Shown piece by piece: positions 46,250 to 57,859 of a DNA stretch of 64,000 nucleotides. The position numbers were made by a program, and so were the translations under genes. Source of the DNA: Zingiber officinale (lineage: Eukaryota > Streptophyta > Magnoliopsida > Zingiberales > Zingiberaceae); assembly GCF_018446385.1 (NCBI RefSeq), contig NC_055993.1, positions 67,286,631 through 67,350,630 on the forward strand, given 5' to 3'. Within the stretch, counting starts at the first letter, position 1, and every line of letters begins with the position of its first letter. The notes below the pieces were generated by a model. That model was given only the letters and a program-made list of their open reading frames with translations, was not told the DNA's origin and made no database searches.

Positions 46250-48701
46250 ATAGCCAGAGCTGTTGATACGCCTTCTGTGGTGGCCCGAGCCTAAGCTAGT
46301 TCATTCCGGGCAGTGGCTAGTTCTGTGGCTTGGGAGGTCAACTGGGTCTCCTGAGATTTCAAAAGGGCCTCCTACGATTTTAACTTCTGGTCTTGATCCT
46401 GCGCTAGAGTCTCGGCAGCACGCAGCTTCTGAGCTAATTGGTTCATAGCTCGTTGATGCTTTAAAGCTTGTTGATTTATACTCTGCTGATGTACAATGTC
46501 AACTTGACTTTGCTTTTTTTGGAGATCTTTAAGTTCACGGTTGGCCTGCGTTAAGGATATTTACAGACTGTTCTTCTTTTTGGTTAAAGCTTTTATCTCG
46601 ACCCGCAAAGCATGGCTAGCTTGGGCAAGATTATTCAATTGCAGTTCCAGTTCAGCAACATGATCCCGCAGCGCCTTATTCTGATAATGAGTAGCATGGA
46701 AGGAATGGTTCACTACCAGAGACTCTGCACAAGCCTAGGACATACAGGAAATGTCTGATAAGAGCGGGAAAAACAACAGTTGGAAAATCTGCAAAGTTTA
46801 CCTTGATATACAACTCTGCGAATTTGTCCATATAAGCCGGGGGAGGCAAGGAATTCATGTGTTGCATGCTTTCTTCCCATAAAGTGGCTAGACGACCTTT
46901 TATCTTAAGGGAGCTAGTGGGGACATTTGTTCGAGACCATAACCTCTCCTCAGAAGGGACAGTAGTACAATAACAATGTTGAGTAAGCGGGGGTGGTTCT
47001 GAGGGACCCGCGACTGAGCCAAGAGGAGCTGAGGGCTCAGCAGTTGAGCTAGAAGGAGTTGAGGTAGGCCCTTGAGGAGGTACGGCATGTGGGGTAGATG
47101 AAGGGCATTCTGAGGGGCCAGCCGCGCTGCCCTGAGTTTGCTGCGATGTGGAAGGTTGAGCCAACGGGGGCTCGGCTTGATTATCGGATGAAGTAGGGGG
47201 ATCATTTACACGGATCGGGATTGGAGGTGGAGTCACATTGGGAGGTGAAGTAGAGGCAGCTGCAGTTGGGGGAGGAGAAGGGATAGATGAGAGGCCTGAG
47301 TCGAACACTGGACGAGGGGCTCAGCGCCGACGTCTCTGAGCCAGCGGCTGGTCATCCAAATCAGAATCATCGAAGGACGACCGAGCCCTGCATCTAGAGG
47401 GAGAAGGGGCATCCTGGCTTAGGCGGTCATTTGTGACGCGGGCCCGGCGAGCATCATGAGAAGCCTCTCTGAAAGCAGGGCTGGCGAAGGAAACGCTGCC
47501 TGTTCCTCCACCAAGGCCCATACGTCTTTCACCAAGACCCAGACCAGGGATATAAGTGGCTCTAGGAGAACTAACCGGTTGGAGGGGTGTCGGGGTAGTG
47601 GGCCGAGGTGGACGAGCAGCCCGGGGGCGAGCAGGGGCGGCCGGCCGAGGTGGACGAGCAGCCCGGGGGCGAGCAGGGGCGGCTGGCCGAGGGGGACGTG
47701 CAGTGCGTGGGCGAGTGGGGCAAGTCAAGGGAGCAAGGCGGACACCAGAAGACCCTCGCCGAGCAGGTCGAGGCGGAGGATTGGCCCGGGAAGCCCCGCC
47801 GATTGAAGTTGAAGACGAGTGGGGGAGGGCTCTCCTCTATAGGATAACTCGGCCACGCCTCATTATTTCCATATCGCTCAGAGTAAGGAGCTGAACCTCT
47901 GAAGCATGAGTTAAGACTTCAGCTGCACAAAATAAAGTGGGAGATTAGTTGCCGTAGAAAAAACAAAGTACCCACAAATTGATATCAGAAAGGAAAGAGA
48001 GGCTTACCCAGGGAGCGGGGCGTATCCAGGGTCAGATAACTTAGGCGAAAATAGGACAACAGTTCCTCCGAGGATAATAGACATGTCAAGTTTAGCTGCC
48101 AGCCGGACAAGCAAGACGAGGCTTCTGTGTAAGAAGAGTCAAGATGAAAGTCCCCTAGTTCGGGAGGAGGAGGAAGTGACTGTTGCCATCGCAAGGGCCA
48201 CTCCACCTCGTGGGGAAAGATAATAAAGAAAAATTTGTTCCTCCAGCTCGGAATAGAAGGAGGCAGGGGTGAGAAAAAAGTAGTTCGGAGACGGGGCTGA
48301 AAACGGAATGTGCCCTCTTCCTGGTGCCGAAGGGTGAAGAAGCAGTGGAATAAATGGGCGGACCAGGATAACGCACACACATCGCATAGTACTACAAAGC
48401 CACAGAGGATCTTGATGGAGTTGGGTGTTAGTTGCCCCAGGGGAATTTGAAAGTAATGGCAAACATCAGAGAAGAAATGGTGAATAGGAAAACGAAGGCC
48501 CGCCACGAATTGCTCTTTAAAGAAGGCGCTGGAGCCAGCAGGGGGATTGAAAAATTGATGTATTCCAGTAGGGATAATCACTTGCGCGTCATCCTCAACT
48601 CCATAGGTGTAGCGTAGGTCATCTCGGTCTAATTCATCGAAGGTGGATGAGCCAGGATAGTATACCGCCGCCAGAGAAGGAAGAAAAGAGGGGGAGGCCA
48701 T
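46250..48701 (-). pseudogene. antisense module B of the Tat element (Transposase_28-like, Pro-rich, coiled coil)
   Basis: Minus strand from ATG 48701 (MASPSFLPSLAAVYYPG). A ~240-residue domain (to 47985) has GLRFPIHHFF..VCHYF, QLTPNSIKILCGFVVLCDV and FRFQPRLRT, then FFFIIFPHEVEWPL. This resembles the 'putative gypsy type transposon' (Transposase_28) family. A GT donor-like site follows and the sequence continues as an Arg/Pro-rich part (47728-47321) and a Pro/Ser/Thr-rich part (47308-46676). Below 46676 there is a Gln/Leu/Lys-rich coiled-coil-like stretch with stops. Extra antisense ORFs in the 3' region are known for Tat-lineage elements; their role is unknown. Splicing is inferred only. Confidence 0.6.
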
Positions 48702-49473
48702 GAGAAAAAGAAACAAGAAGAAGGAAGATCAAGTGGAAAGCTATCGACGCAAAAACCGAAGGATCAGAAGTAAGGAGGTTCCGGCAAAAGGCAGAAGAAA
48801 AGGACATGAAGCGCGTAAAGTCGAAAGCGGGGAGAATATTTATAGTCGCCGAGCAAAGGGGCAATTTCGTCATATTATCATCCGTCGAAACAAAATAATG
48901 GGCGGGAACAACGAGAGCCGCAGGATCTTCCTCGAAAATAACACCCAAGGACATATTGGGAAAAGTACCGCGCGCGAAGTACGAAAAGGCGAATCTCGGG
49001 AAAGGATACGAACAGTTGTCTTAGAAAAGTGCCCACGCTTTCCTGGTCTGGATTTAGCTCTTAAATACTCCGGTCTTCATTTATATAGACCTGGACCACG
49101 AGAGGCCCCGGTCTGTGCCTAAATTTTAATCTCCCAGTCTTCGGTTATCCAGACCTGTAATACAAGGCAAAGGACAGATCGAGGAGCAAGACCAAGGTAG
49201 AGGATCAGTAGAGGACGAGGAAAGCAGGTCGGGGAAATAGAAGAATCCCCGATCGGGGGTAGATGGGACCTAAAATAGGTAGCCAGATTACACACAAGGC
49301 CTTGGGGCGTTTCAGACGGGCAATATACAAAGCTAACAACAATCGAGTAACACACTCAGACAATTAATATGCTAGGAGAAAATCGAGAGCCCGCGGTCAA
49401 GGGGTATCATGAGAGGGATAAACACGCTAAAGTGAAGACAAGTCAACCAATAACTTGGAAGAGAGTTGGTTAA
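48702..49473. other. spacer between the two antisense modules
   Basis: No conserved frame. It lies upstream of module B and could hold its promoter. A possible TATA-type tttataagtcg is not clear on the minus strand, so none is claimed. Confidence 0.4.
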
Positions 49474-52144
49474 TTACAGTTTTACATCAAAAAGTGCAAT
49501 ACATGTTGCCATTTTAGGGATCTTCAGCAGGAGGATTATCTTCAACAGGGCCAGCAGGGTGCTCAGGGGGCAGGACGTAGAATCGGCCGGAGGCTCGGGA
49601 AGAAGGAAGAGGTCGTCATCATCTTTAAAAGAAGGAAATGACTCATCAGGAATCTCGTTCATGATGCGACCTATATCTAGGAAATCTTCTGAGGGGGCAG
49701 CCCGAAGCAAATTCTGTTCTAGCATTTGGCGAGCTCCTCCACCTGCGCCACAGCATACCATGAAATTCATTAGATCTCCCATCTTCCTCATGAAGAAAGG
49801 GGAGGTAACGTAGGCTTGCCTGTAGGCTCTCAGACGACCTACTTCACCTGCCTGATAATCTGTCAGCTTAGTCTCAGCCTTCTCCTTATCAACATGGGCC
49901 AGAGTCAAGGCTTGTTGACTTTAGGAAGCGTCCTCTTGAGCCTTCAGAAGGTCGGCCTGCATGGATTTAAGAGTTACTTGACTAGCCTCCCACTGGCGTT
50001 GAAGGGTTTTTTCCCGGTCGGCGCTGGAAGCCAATTGATCCTGGACTTCTGTTACAGTCTTTTGAAGATTCTCCCGGGTTTCTTACAGGCTAGCTAATTG
50101 GGCATCCTTTTTATCTAGCTCAGCTACTAGTGCCTGACGTTTCTCCACTTCAGAAGCCAATTCCGACTCGCTTGTCTGAAGAGCTGCTTCCAAGGCCCTT
50201 ATCTTGTCAAAATCCGCATGAGAAATATTGCGGGCAGATTCTGCAGACTCTCCAATCAAGCGAAGATAATGCGCTAGATCTCCAGGAGTGGGGTTGAGAG
50301 GATCGCGGGGAGTTAGGGGCAGCTCTATTTCTTCAAGCCAAGCCTTTAATACTTCATTTTCCCTCTGTAAGCTGCAGGCGTATTGAACGGCACTTAGATT
50401 GGCGGAGCAGGCCTGCATTGGATAAAGGAAGAAAAATTATGAAAGGGGTCAACAGAGGAGCATAGAGATAAGAAGACTTACAGAAACCATCAAGCAAGCC
50501 GCTTGATCTAATCCCTCCACTGAGGGATTTTTCCAAAACTTTCGATGGCCTGAGCGCCAGGAAGATGCTAAGTCTCCCTCTAATTCAACCTGGGCAACAA
50601 GGGGAGGAGCCCCTTCAGCAGTTTCCGTGGCGACGGCAGCATCTAAGCCTGTGGAGGAAGGCAGGTGCCAATAGTCAGTAAAGGAATACTTCTTGTGACT
50701 TTTCCTCCAGGATTTAGAAATAGACGCGGGAACAGCTAAAGGGAGGGAGGCAGATTGAGTCGCAGAGCTCCCGAGATGATCCACTAAAGGTAAGGATAGC
50801 TGACCGAGAGATGAAGCTTGAGCGGGAAAAGAAGCCTGCTCAGGGGTTGTAACTCGACCAGGAGCCGGGACTGATAGGTGGGGCGACGCGACGGGAACCT
50901 CAGGTCCCATATTAATCTCCCGGCTGGGAGTAGCAGTCTTGATCTCCAAAGAGCGAAGGGCAGCAGAAGAGCGACGGCTGGAGGGAAGAGGTGGGGGTGA
51001 CGCTTGAATAGCTGGAGTCACTTTCTTCCTCTTACGCTGAAGTTTTAGGCGTTTGGCTGGCCGGGGAGATACAGCTCGCCTTTCCTCGACCTGCTCTTCA
51101 GCGGCCCTCCCGGCCTGTTCTTCAGTGGCCTCCTCGACCTGCTCTTCAACGGACAGATCGACCTGTCCTACAGCTGCCAGGTCTGCCGCTGGAGCCACAT
51201 CCATGGGGAGGGCCAAGGAAGTTTCCTCCTGGGCTGTCGCCGGCGGGATAGGTGGTGGAGAGGAAGGAGCGGACTGTGAGGCAAAAGGGCCAGATCGGGA
51301 AGAAGCTGCTAAAACTTGCGTAAGTTCCGCACTTAAAGCTCTCAAATAGGAGGTAGACCGGCGTTTAACATCGGAGGAGTACGCTCAGAACAGGGCAGCC
51401 TCTGCGATAAAAAAGAAAGATACCTCAGTTAGCGAAGAATGGTGGAGAGGAAAACGGGGTCTTACCAAATGGAGCCCCGATGTCTGCCTAAACGGGGCTG
51501 AGCCCAAACAAATACAGAAAGCCTTCCAATAATAGTACAGAAAGGCTAACACTCACGCCTTGTAGTGCTTCTGAGGCGGCGTTACAGGAGGGTTGGTGTT
51601 GATGTACAGGGAGGTTGGAAGGGATGTCAGAACACCACTGGGCAGGCCCAACCAGGGGCTCAGGGGACCAAATAAAAAAGAAACGAGATTTCCACCCCTT
51701 ATTGGAAGAAGGCATGTCCGAGAAAAATTTATGACCCGACCTCGCTTGTACCATGAACACTCCCGGTTCCGAGCGTTTAAAGGAGTTAAAATGGTGGAAT
51801 AGTTGGACTGTCAGCGGAAGTCGGTACACGCGACATAAAATGACTGTGTCGTAAACTGCTCTAAAGAAGTTGGGAGCAAATTGAGATAGGTAGATGCCAA
51901 AATATTCACTCAGGGCAGAAATAAAAGGGTGGATAGGGAAACGGAGGCCCCCCATCAGTTGATCCCTGAAAACGGTCATAAAGCCTTCTGGAGGGGATGA
52001 AGGATGTTCGGTGGGTGTGGGGATGCGAAGTATGTATTCTTTGCCAAGCTCCAAGTCAGACCGAATCATGGATAGGTCGTGTTGGTCTATGTCAGAAAGG
52101 AAACACGAATACCAAAAGGTAGCCTTACCGTCAGCTATTATCGA
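49474..52144 (-). pseudogene. antisense module A of the Tat element, diverged duplicate of module B
   Basis: The minus-strand N-terminal domain at about 52140-51488 contains SDIDQHDLSMIRSDLE, GGLRFPIHPFISALSEYF and FAPNFFRAVYDTVILCRVY, with FFFIWSPEPLVGPAQW. These match module B's GLRFPIHHFF, QLTPNS.KILCG and FFFIIFPHEVEWPL in order and spacing. It continues at 51345-50449 with a Glu/Ala/Pro-rich linker and basic KRLKLQRKRKK, a nuclear-localisation-like stretch. Then comes a coiled coil at 50418-50083 (ARNISHADFDKIRALEAALQ) and a C-terminal frame at 49908-49474. GT/AG signals near segment borders suggest introns. The exact start is unclear. Confidence 0.6.
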
Positions 52145-52889
52145 GATGAGGAAGGTTGAAGAAGAGGATAGTCGAAAAGAAGAAGAGCACCAGACGGGAA
52201 AAGCCTAGAAGGAGAAGGGCAGAGGCGCCGGAGCAGTCAAAGCAACAGAAAGAGGAAGACAATCAAAATGCGCAAGGCAATGACTGTGGACTGCCTTTAG
52301 GGTTTATAAAGGGAGTTCTCCTAGGGAATATCGAAAAGAGATGGTGAGTATCTTTTTGGGTGAAGCGCCTGAAGTCGTTCGATCGCCGAGGGATATGTTC
52401 TTGTGAGAAAGCGTGTACAAAAAGGAGTGGCGTAGGCGGCGTCATCCTGCATAAGTAATAAAGGCATGGGACAGGTCGATCCCCTAGGAGCCGTATTAAT
52501 GATGGACGTGATAATGAAATCATTAGATGGAGAGAATGTACGGAAACGCTTACCACGCAATTTTCTCGGGAACCGTCGAAGAAAAGAAGCGGGAAAGAAA
52601 TTCAAATGCAGCAAGGCCAAGGCTGAGTTAGATTTTAACATGGTTATCCTCACAGCTCCACTAATGGTATATTTCTTGATGACAGACGAAGTAGAAGCCC
52701 TTCAAGCAATTCCTGGTCGGGAGATCGTCCCCCAGGCCGGTAGCATATAGCCTGGTCGGGAGATCGTCCCCCAGGTCGACGGTATATCTCCTGATCAAGA
52801 GATTGAGCCCCTGGTCGGCAACATTTATCTTGGCCAGGAGGTCACTCTCCGGGATTGCAATATATATATCTTGGTCAGAATATGCCTTC

Positions 52890-53905
52890 TAGGCCGACTG
52901 TCCCAGACTCTCGCCCCAGTGCGAGTTATAAATGAGCACGGCTCTCACGCCCAACGACCTTCCAGGTCGACTGTCCCAGACTCTTGCCCCAGCGCGAGTT
53001 ATAAGTGAGCATAACTCTCACGCCCAACGACCTTCCAGGTCGGCTGTCCCAGACTCTTGCCCCAGTGCAAGTTATAAGTGAGCACGACTCTCACGCCCAA
53101 CGACCTTCCAGGTCGGCTGTCCCAGACTCTTGCCCCAGTGCAAGTTATAAGTGAGCGCTCTCACGTCCAACGACCTTCCAGGTCGGCTGTCCCAGACTCT
53201 TGCCCCAGTGCAAGTTATAAGTGAGCACGGCTCTCACGCCCAACGACCTTCCAGGTCGACTGTCCCAGACTCTTGCCCCAGTGCAAGTTATAAGTGAGCA
53301 TGACTCTCACGCCCAATGACCTTCCAGGTCGGCTGCCCCAGACTCTTGCCCAGTGCAAGTTATAAGTGAGCATGACTCTCACGCCCAACGACCTTCCAGG
53401 TCGGCTGTCTCAGACTCTTGCCCCAGTTCAAGTTATAAGTGAACATGACTCTCACGCCCAACGACCTTCCAGGTCGACTGTCCCAGACTCTTGCCCCAGT
53501 GCAAGTTATAAGCGAGCATGGCTCTCACGCCCAACGACCTTCCAGGTCGACTGTCCCAGACTCTTGCCCCAGTGCAAGTTATAAGTGAGCATGACTCTCA
53601 CGCCCAACGACCTTCCAGGTCGGCTGTCCCAGACTCTTGCCCCATTGCAAGTTATAAGTGAGCATGACTCTCACGCCCAACGACCTTCCAGGTCGGTTGT
53701 CCCAGACTCTTGCCCTAGTGCAAATTATAAGTGAGCATGACTCTCACGCCCAACGACCTTCCAGGTCGGCTGTCCCAGACTCTTGTCCCAGTGCAAGTTA
53801 TAAGTGAGCACGGCTCTCACGCCCAACGACCTTCCAGGTCGGTTGACCCAGACTCTCGCCTCAGTGCGAGTTATAAGTGAGCAGGGCTCTCACGACCAAC
53901 TACCT
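52890..53905. repeat. ~14 x 73 bp tandem array in the Tat 3' region
   Basis: The anchor ctctcacgcccaacgacct recurs every 73 bp from 52942 to about 53888; one unit near 53158 is a few bp shorter. Each unit contains CGACCT-TCC-AGGTCG (a 6 bp stem with 3 nt loop) and gttataagtgagca. The adjacent 52690-52880 has related cctggtcgggagatcgtccccca repeats. 3' regions of Tat/Ogre elements are known seedbeds of satellite repeats. Confidence 0.93.
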
Positions 53906-54247
53906 CTTCGGTCAGGCAAGGATTTTCTCGAACAGTGCGTCTTATATTCACTTACACACCAAGCCGCAAGCTAAGCCTACCTTCGACTTACTCATTGACG
54001 TTGGTCACGAGTTCATATGATATGAGGTAACATTGGGTAAACAATCTAGTTCTTTATTGCTGTTATTTTTGTTATTAGAAATATTAGACAGGCACAGGTG
54101 TTCTATAAAGACATCATGATATCCAAAGCAAAGTGTGTGGCTACAATAGGAGGGAATACGGGCCAGCAAAGAATGCAAGACCCAGATCGGGGGTGGATGA
54201 GACTGGGGTCTAGTCAGTCGGACTAGAGCCTCCTTCGACTACACTTG

Positions 54248-54260
54248 AGAGGGAGGCTTG
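54248..54260 (+). other. polypurine tract
   Basis: gagagggaggctt(g) immediately before the 3' LTR start. Confidence 0.7.
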
Positions 54261-55667
54261 TGATACGGTGTGTGTTTTGTGGGGTCGATAGGATGCTGTG
54301 TGTAGGAGTCAAGGCCACAAGAGGGTCAGAAGTCAGGCTGACTTGGAGGACAGGAAGGTCAAAAGTCAAGCCTCCGTGGCAGGTCAGCAGTCAAGCTGAT
54401 GTGGAGGACAGGAAGGTCAAAAGTCAAGCCTTCGTGGCCGGTCAGCAGTCAAGCTGCTGAAGACAGCATGAAGGTCAAAAGTCCAGCTGACGTGTCCAAA
54501 GTCAAAGTCTCAGCGACAGGGCGGTCAAAGGAGGAGATCATAAGACCAGCCCGGACAGTGAGTAATAAACGGGCATGCGGTCCAGATATAGCTAAGGACG
54601 GAGACTACTAGCCAATAGGTCTGAGACAGACCCAGCGTGCAGGTCGGGACGTTCATGCTTTGGATAACAGCAGATAGATGTGGGTCGGCGGACAGACCCA
54701 GCGTGCAGGTCGGGACGTTCATGCCTTGGATAACAACAGATAGATGTGGGTCGGCGGACAGACCCAGCGTACAGGTCGGGACGTTCATGCCTTGGATAAC
54801 AACAGACAGATGTGGGTCGGCGGACAGACCCAGCGTGCAGGTCGGGATGTTCATGCCTTGGATAACAGCAGTACTGCCTTAGATAACAACAGACAGATGT
54901 GAGTCGGCGGACAGACTCAGCGTGCAGGTCGGGACGTTCGTACCAAGAATCAGAGGTCTTCTTACAGACCCGGTGCGCAGGTCAGGACATCCAAGCCAAA
55001 GAGTAGAAGTCTGGATATAGACTCAGAGTGTCGATCGAGATGTGCAGGTCAGAGATAGTAGAAGACAAAGGCAGGGCAAGCCTATATCTCGGAACGCAGG
55101 CTCGTCGGTCAGACACTACAGGACAAATCAGCCAGAGAATCGTAACTGCTTGTCAGAGAGAATAATCAAGGTGTCAGGGAATATGCCAACAATCGAGGCT
55201 CAACACACCTTCAGTTTTGCCGCCAGCCTATCAAGAAAAGTCGCGTGTCAATCATCGCCAGACAAAGCCTGACAGCCGACATTCCCTGACACCCGTCAGA
55301 CCCAGAAACTTCCGTTGCAGTATAAAAAGGGATACCTTGTCCCTTATGCAGATACGCTCACTCGTCATTTCTCACTACTCTCTACTTTTGGTCCATTCTC
55401 TGCTTTTCTGGGGGAAAAGTACCTGACTTGAGCGTCGGAGGGCCTGACCTGGGGACTTTTTCCCTGGTTTCTGGTCTCTAACGACTGGTGGATCCGTCTG
55501 AGTGTGCGCAGGGTAACAGCGTCGTCGTTTTGATCATCTCTAGCCGTCAGCCGCCCGTGTGAACCGATTCAGGGGGTACCAGGTAGATTCGACACTTCAA
55601 CAACTCTCCGTCAATTTTCCGCACAACAAGGCTCGCCTTCATCCGACTCAGCTTCCGGACGGCATCA
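54261..55667 (+). repeat. Tat 3' LTR with fewer internal repeat copies
   Basis: 1407 bp. Two 60 bp units against four, and about four to five 66 bp units (one truncated near 54868). Outside these arrays it is nearly identical to the 5' LTR by eye, so the insertion is relatively recent. Confidence 0.92.
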
Positions 55668-55672
55668 ACGTC

Positions 55673-55960
55673 CTTGAATGATTCGATCCAGTTGAGTTCT
55701 TCCTTGGCCAGTCTACACTGAAGAGTATTCAATGCCTTTGAATCAATTTGGGTATTCTTCTTGTCTTCTGGACTCCATTTCTCTGGGTCGAGAGGTACTT
55801 TTGTTACTTCGTCTATTGGCACCTTATATCCTCGTCAGTTGATGAACCACTGATCAATATATGTCTTTAGGTACACTTTCATTCTTCTCTTCCAGTAGGG
55901 GAAGTCATCTCCATTGAAAAGTAGAGGGTGAGTAGTGTTGTAACCTTTGCTTTGTGCCAT
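55673..55960 (-). pseudogene. copia gag, N-terminal part (before the Tat insertion)
   Basis: Minus strand from ATG 55960. It shows PLLFNGDDFPYWKRRMKVYL, the gag UBN2-type start, then one stop (WFIN*RGYK), PEKWSPEDKK and SKALNTLQC..LAKEELNWIESFKD. The frame runs on into 38949 when one ACGTC copy is removed. Confidence 0.85.
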
Positions 55961-56280
55961 TAGAAAAAGAACCTTGCACATAAAAGGAAACTAAAAAGAA
56001 AAAAATCTCAAGACTAGGTATTGGATTAGTAGTGTGAGAGATGATAATTTAATTAGTAGTATGGGAGATGATAATAATAATAAAAAATTTAATTGGTGTT
56101 GCACCAATTTTGAGTATTTTGCAAAAAAAAAAAAAAAAAGTCTAAAGAGGTGATTACACCAATTTGAATTATATCGAAAAGCTTAAAATCGAACGAGGCT
56201 AAAAAGAAAGAAAATAAAAGAAACCCCCTGCTTGATTAGTCGACGCACCAATTTAAAGTGGACCTCGTTCTGACACCACT

Positions 56281-57600
56281 TGTAAGACTGATGCATTTAG
56301 GGGGGGAATCACGTGATTTTAAACTTATCTTTCTATTTTGAAATTAAGTATGCAACGAAAAATAGAAACAGAAAATAAACAATACGAACTCAAGCAGTTA
56401 TTTGGTTCAGAGCCTTTAGCAACTCTTATTCCAAGACTCATGATCTCTCGGACTGTATTGACGAAAAATTCACTAAAAACCTTTTCCAGAATCGTCGAAA
56501 AAGAAAAGTGAGTACAAATGATTAAAGGAAGTGTAACCATCCTACACTTCCTTTATTCAATAAAAACAATAGACAATTGTAACTTTAAGTTCAAATATAC
56601 CGACTTATAGTAGAGGGAAGTCGAAGCTTGGAGTTGGTGTCGCAGCGTTGTAGTAGAGCAGTTTGCACGTGATCCGAGTAGCCAAATGATGAAACTATCT
56701 CACAGAGATCTTATAAGGCTGCTAGTTGAGGCTCCTTTTATATTCATCTCCGGGTACCTGGACCACCCCCAGGTGCTTAGATTGAAGCCCATTCGATCTT
56801 GCTTCGTCGTTGATTTATCCATGTCGGGGCGCTTGGACCGTTGACATGTCCATGCCTCGTCGGAGCTTTCTCTCTAAATATTTATCCATCTCAAGGGCGC
56901 CTGGGCCGATCTGGGTACTTGGACTCTAACGTGTGCTAACTAATTTGAGTGTGCCACCTCAGCTGGTCGTCTGCCTGGGTTCAGGCCAATCCAGGCGCCT
57001 GGCTCGATTCGAGCACTCGGACCTCCGGGCGCCTGGATACTTCTCGGGTGTCTGAATACTTCCCGGGCATCTGGAGCTCCTTTTTCTAGCCAACTTTGAA
57101 CTTTAATCCCTGCACCATAAGGTTAGCACAACACACAATAACATAAAAAAGAATAGTAATATATTTAACAGTCTCCGGACTATCCGATCCTAACTTTGAG
57201 TTTCGTTGAACCCTATCGATGTCTACTGCTCCCTCAATCGGGAATGCATTCTCACTGGATCTCTCCTCTAGTTGCTTACCTTTATTTACCATTTACATAC
57301 TTACTTAATTCTAATATTTTGTCCCACCAAGTCTTCCTACCAGATGTACCATCTGGACTTCAACTAGTTGTCAAGTCCTGCAGACCCAACTGGACTTCCT
57401 ACCAGATATCAACCTATCTAGACGTCCTGCCAATTATCATGTTCTCCATATCTAACTGAACTTCAACCTAGTGTCAAGTTTCATAAAGTATTTTAGTCCT
57501 GCACATTTGATAAATAACTTAAAATACAACAGTTAACTTTTAACCACTTGTCATACATCAAAATACCTGAGTTTGTTTATTAATACTGACTACACCAACA
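56281..57600 (-). repeat. LTR (5' in element orientation) of the outer GAG-only copia element
   Basis: 1320 bp, starting TGTAAGACTGATGC and ending ACACCAACA, colinear with 33816-35313 but clearly diverged. Confidence 0.88.
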
Positions 57601-57815
57601 ATATTTAAACTCTGGGGCATTGTAAAAACCTATTAAGCTTGGATTGAGTCCAATCAAAGTTTGCTAGATTCATCAATAAGTTTTAATCGAAACCCATTGA
57701 TGAACTTAGAGATTTGAATTTTTAAAACAATGACATATACTGGAAAAGGATAGTGTAGGGAAGGTATTTATGGTGTTGAATCTGGTTCTAAGACCCCCTA
57801 TAAGAACTTATGTGT
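57601..57815. repeat. ~300 bp host repeat, copy B right part
   Basis: Continues copy B, whose left part is at about 33781-33815. The phrases gagatttgaattttt, ggatagtgtagggaaggtatttatgg and ggttctaagacccc match copy A at 29045-29135. Confidence 0.7.
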
Positions 57816-57859
57816 TCATGACAATTTTATTGATTTGAACATGTGTCTTACTGCGTTAT

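Larger units (their letters stand above)
38950..55667 (+). mobile_element. Ty3/gypsy Tat-lineage LTR retrotransposon, 16.7 kb, with antisense gene modules
   Basis: LTRs 38950-40524 and 54261-55667 begin TGATACGGTG and end GGATCA/GCATCA. ACGTC is duplicated at 38945-38949 and 55668-55672. The PBS follows the left LTR (TGGCGCCGTCTGTGGGAA, 40529-40546). The order is gag, protease, RT, RNase H, second RNase H, integrase (40574-45752), then an 8.5 kb 3' region. That region has two antisense modules and a 73 bp satellite-like array before the purine tract (54248-54260). Dual RNase H and a long 3' region are typical of the Tat (Ogre/Retand/RIRE2) lineage. It sits inside the gag of the outer copia element. 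Pol has several stops, so this copy is probably dead. Confidence 0.93.
33816..57600 (-). mobile_element. GAG-only Ty1/copia-type element, minus orientation, split by a Tat gypsy element
   Basis: LTRs lie at 33816-35313 and 56281-57600. The primer site GTTCTGACACCA (56268-56279; iMet type with two differences) abuts the right LTR. The purine tract (minus-strand tcaaaaagggagagac, 35314-35329) abuts the left. The right flank ATATT and left flank ..CATT fit a 5 bp ATATT duplication with a later 2 bp loss; comparison with copy A of the host repeat supports this. Excluding the Tat insertion the element is about 7 kb and encodes gag only. LTR divergence is the highest among the pairs here. Confidence 0.85.

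Noticed and set aside
52890..53905. CRISPR-like regularly spaced repeats
   Set aside because: Units are contiguous 73 bp tandem copies without unique spacers, in a plant retroelement.
38950..55667. Possible endogenous pararetrovirus instead of gypsy element
   Set aside because: LTRs with target duplication, integrase and Tat-type dual RNase H are present; no movement or coat-protein features were seen.
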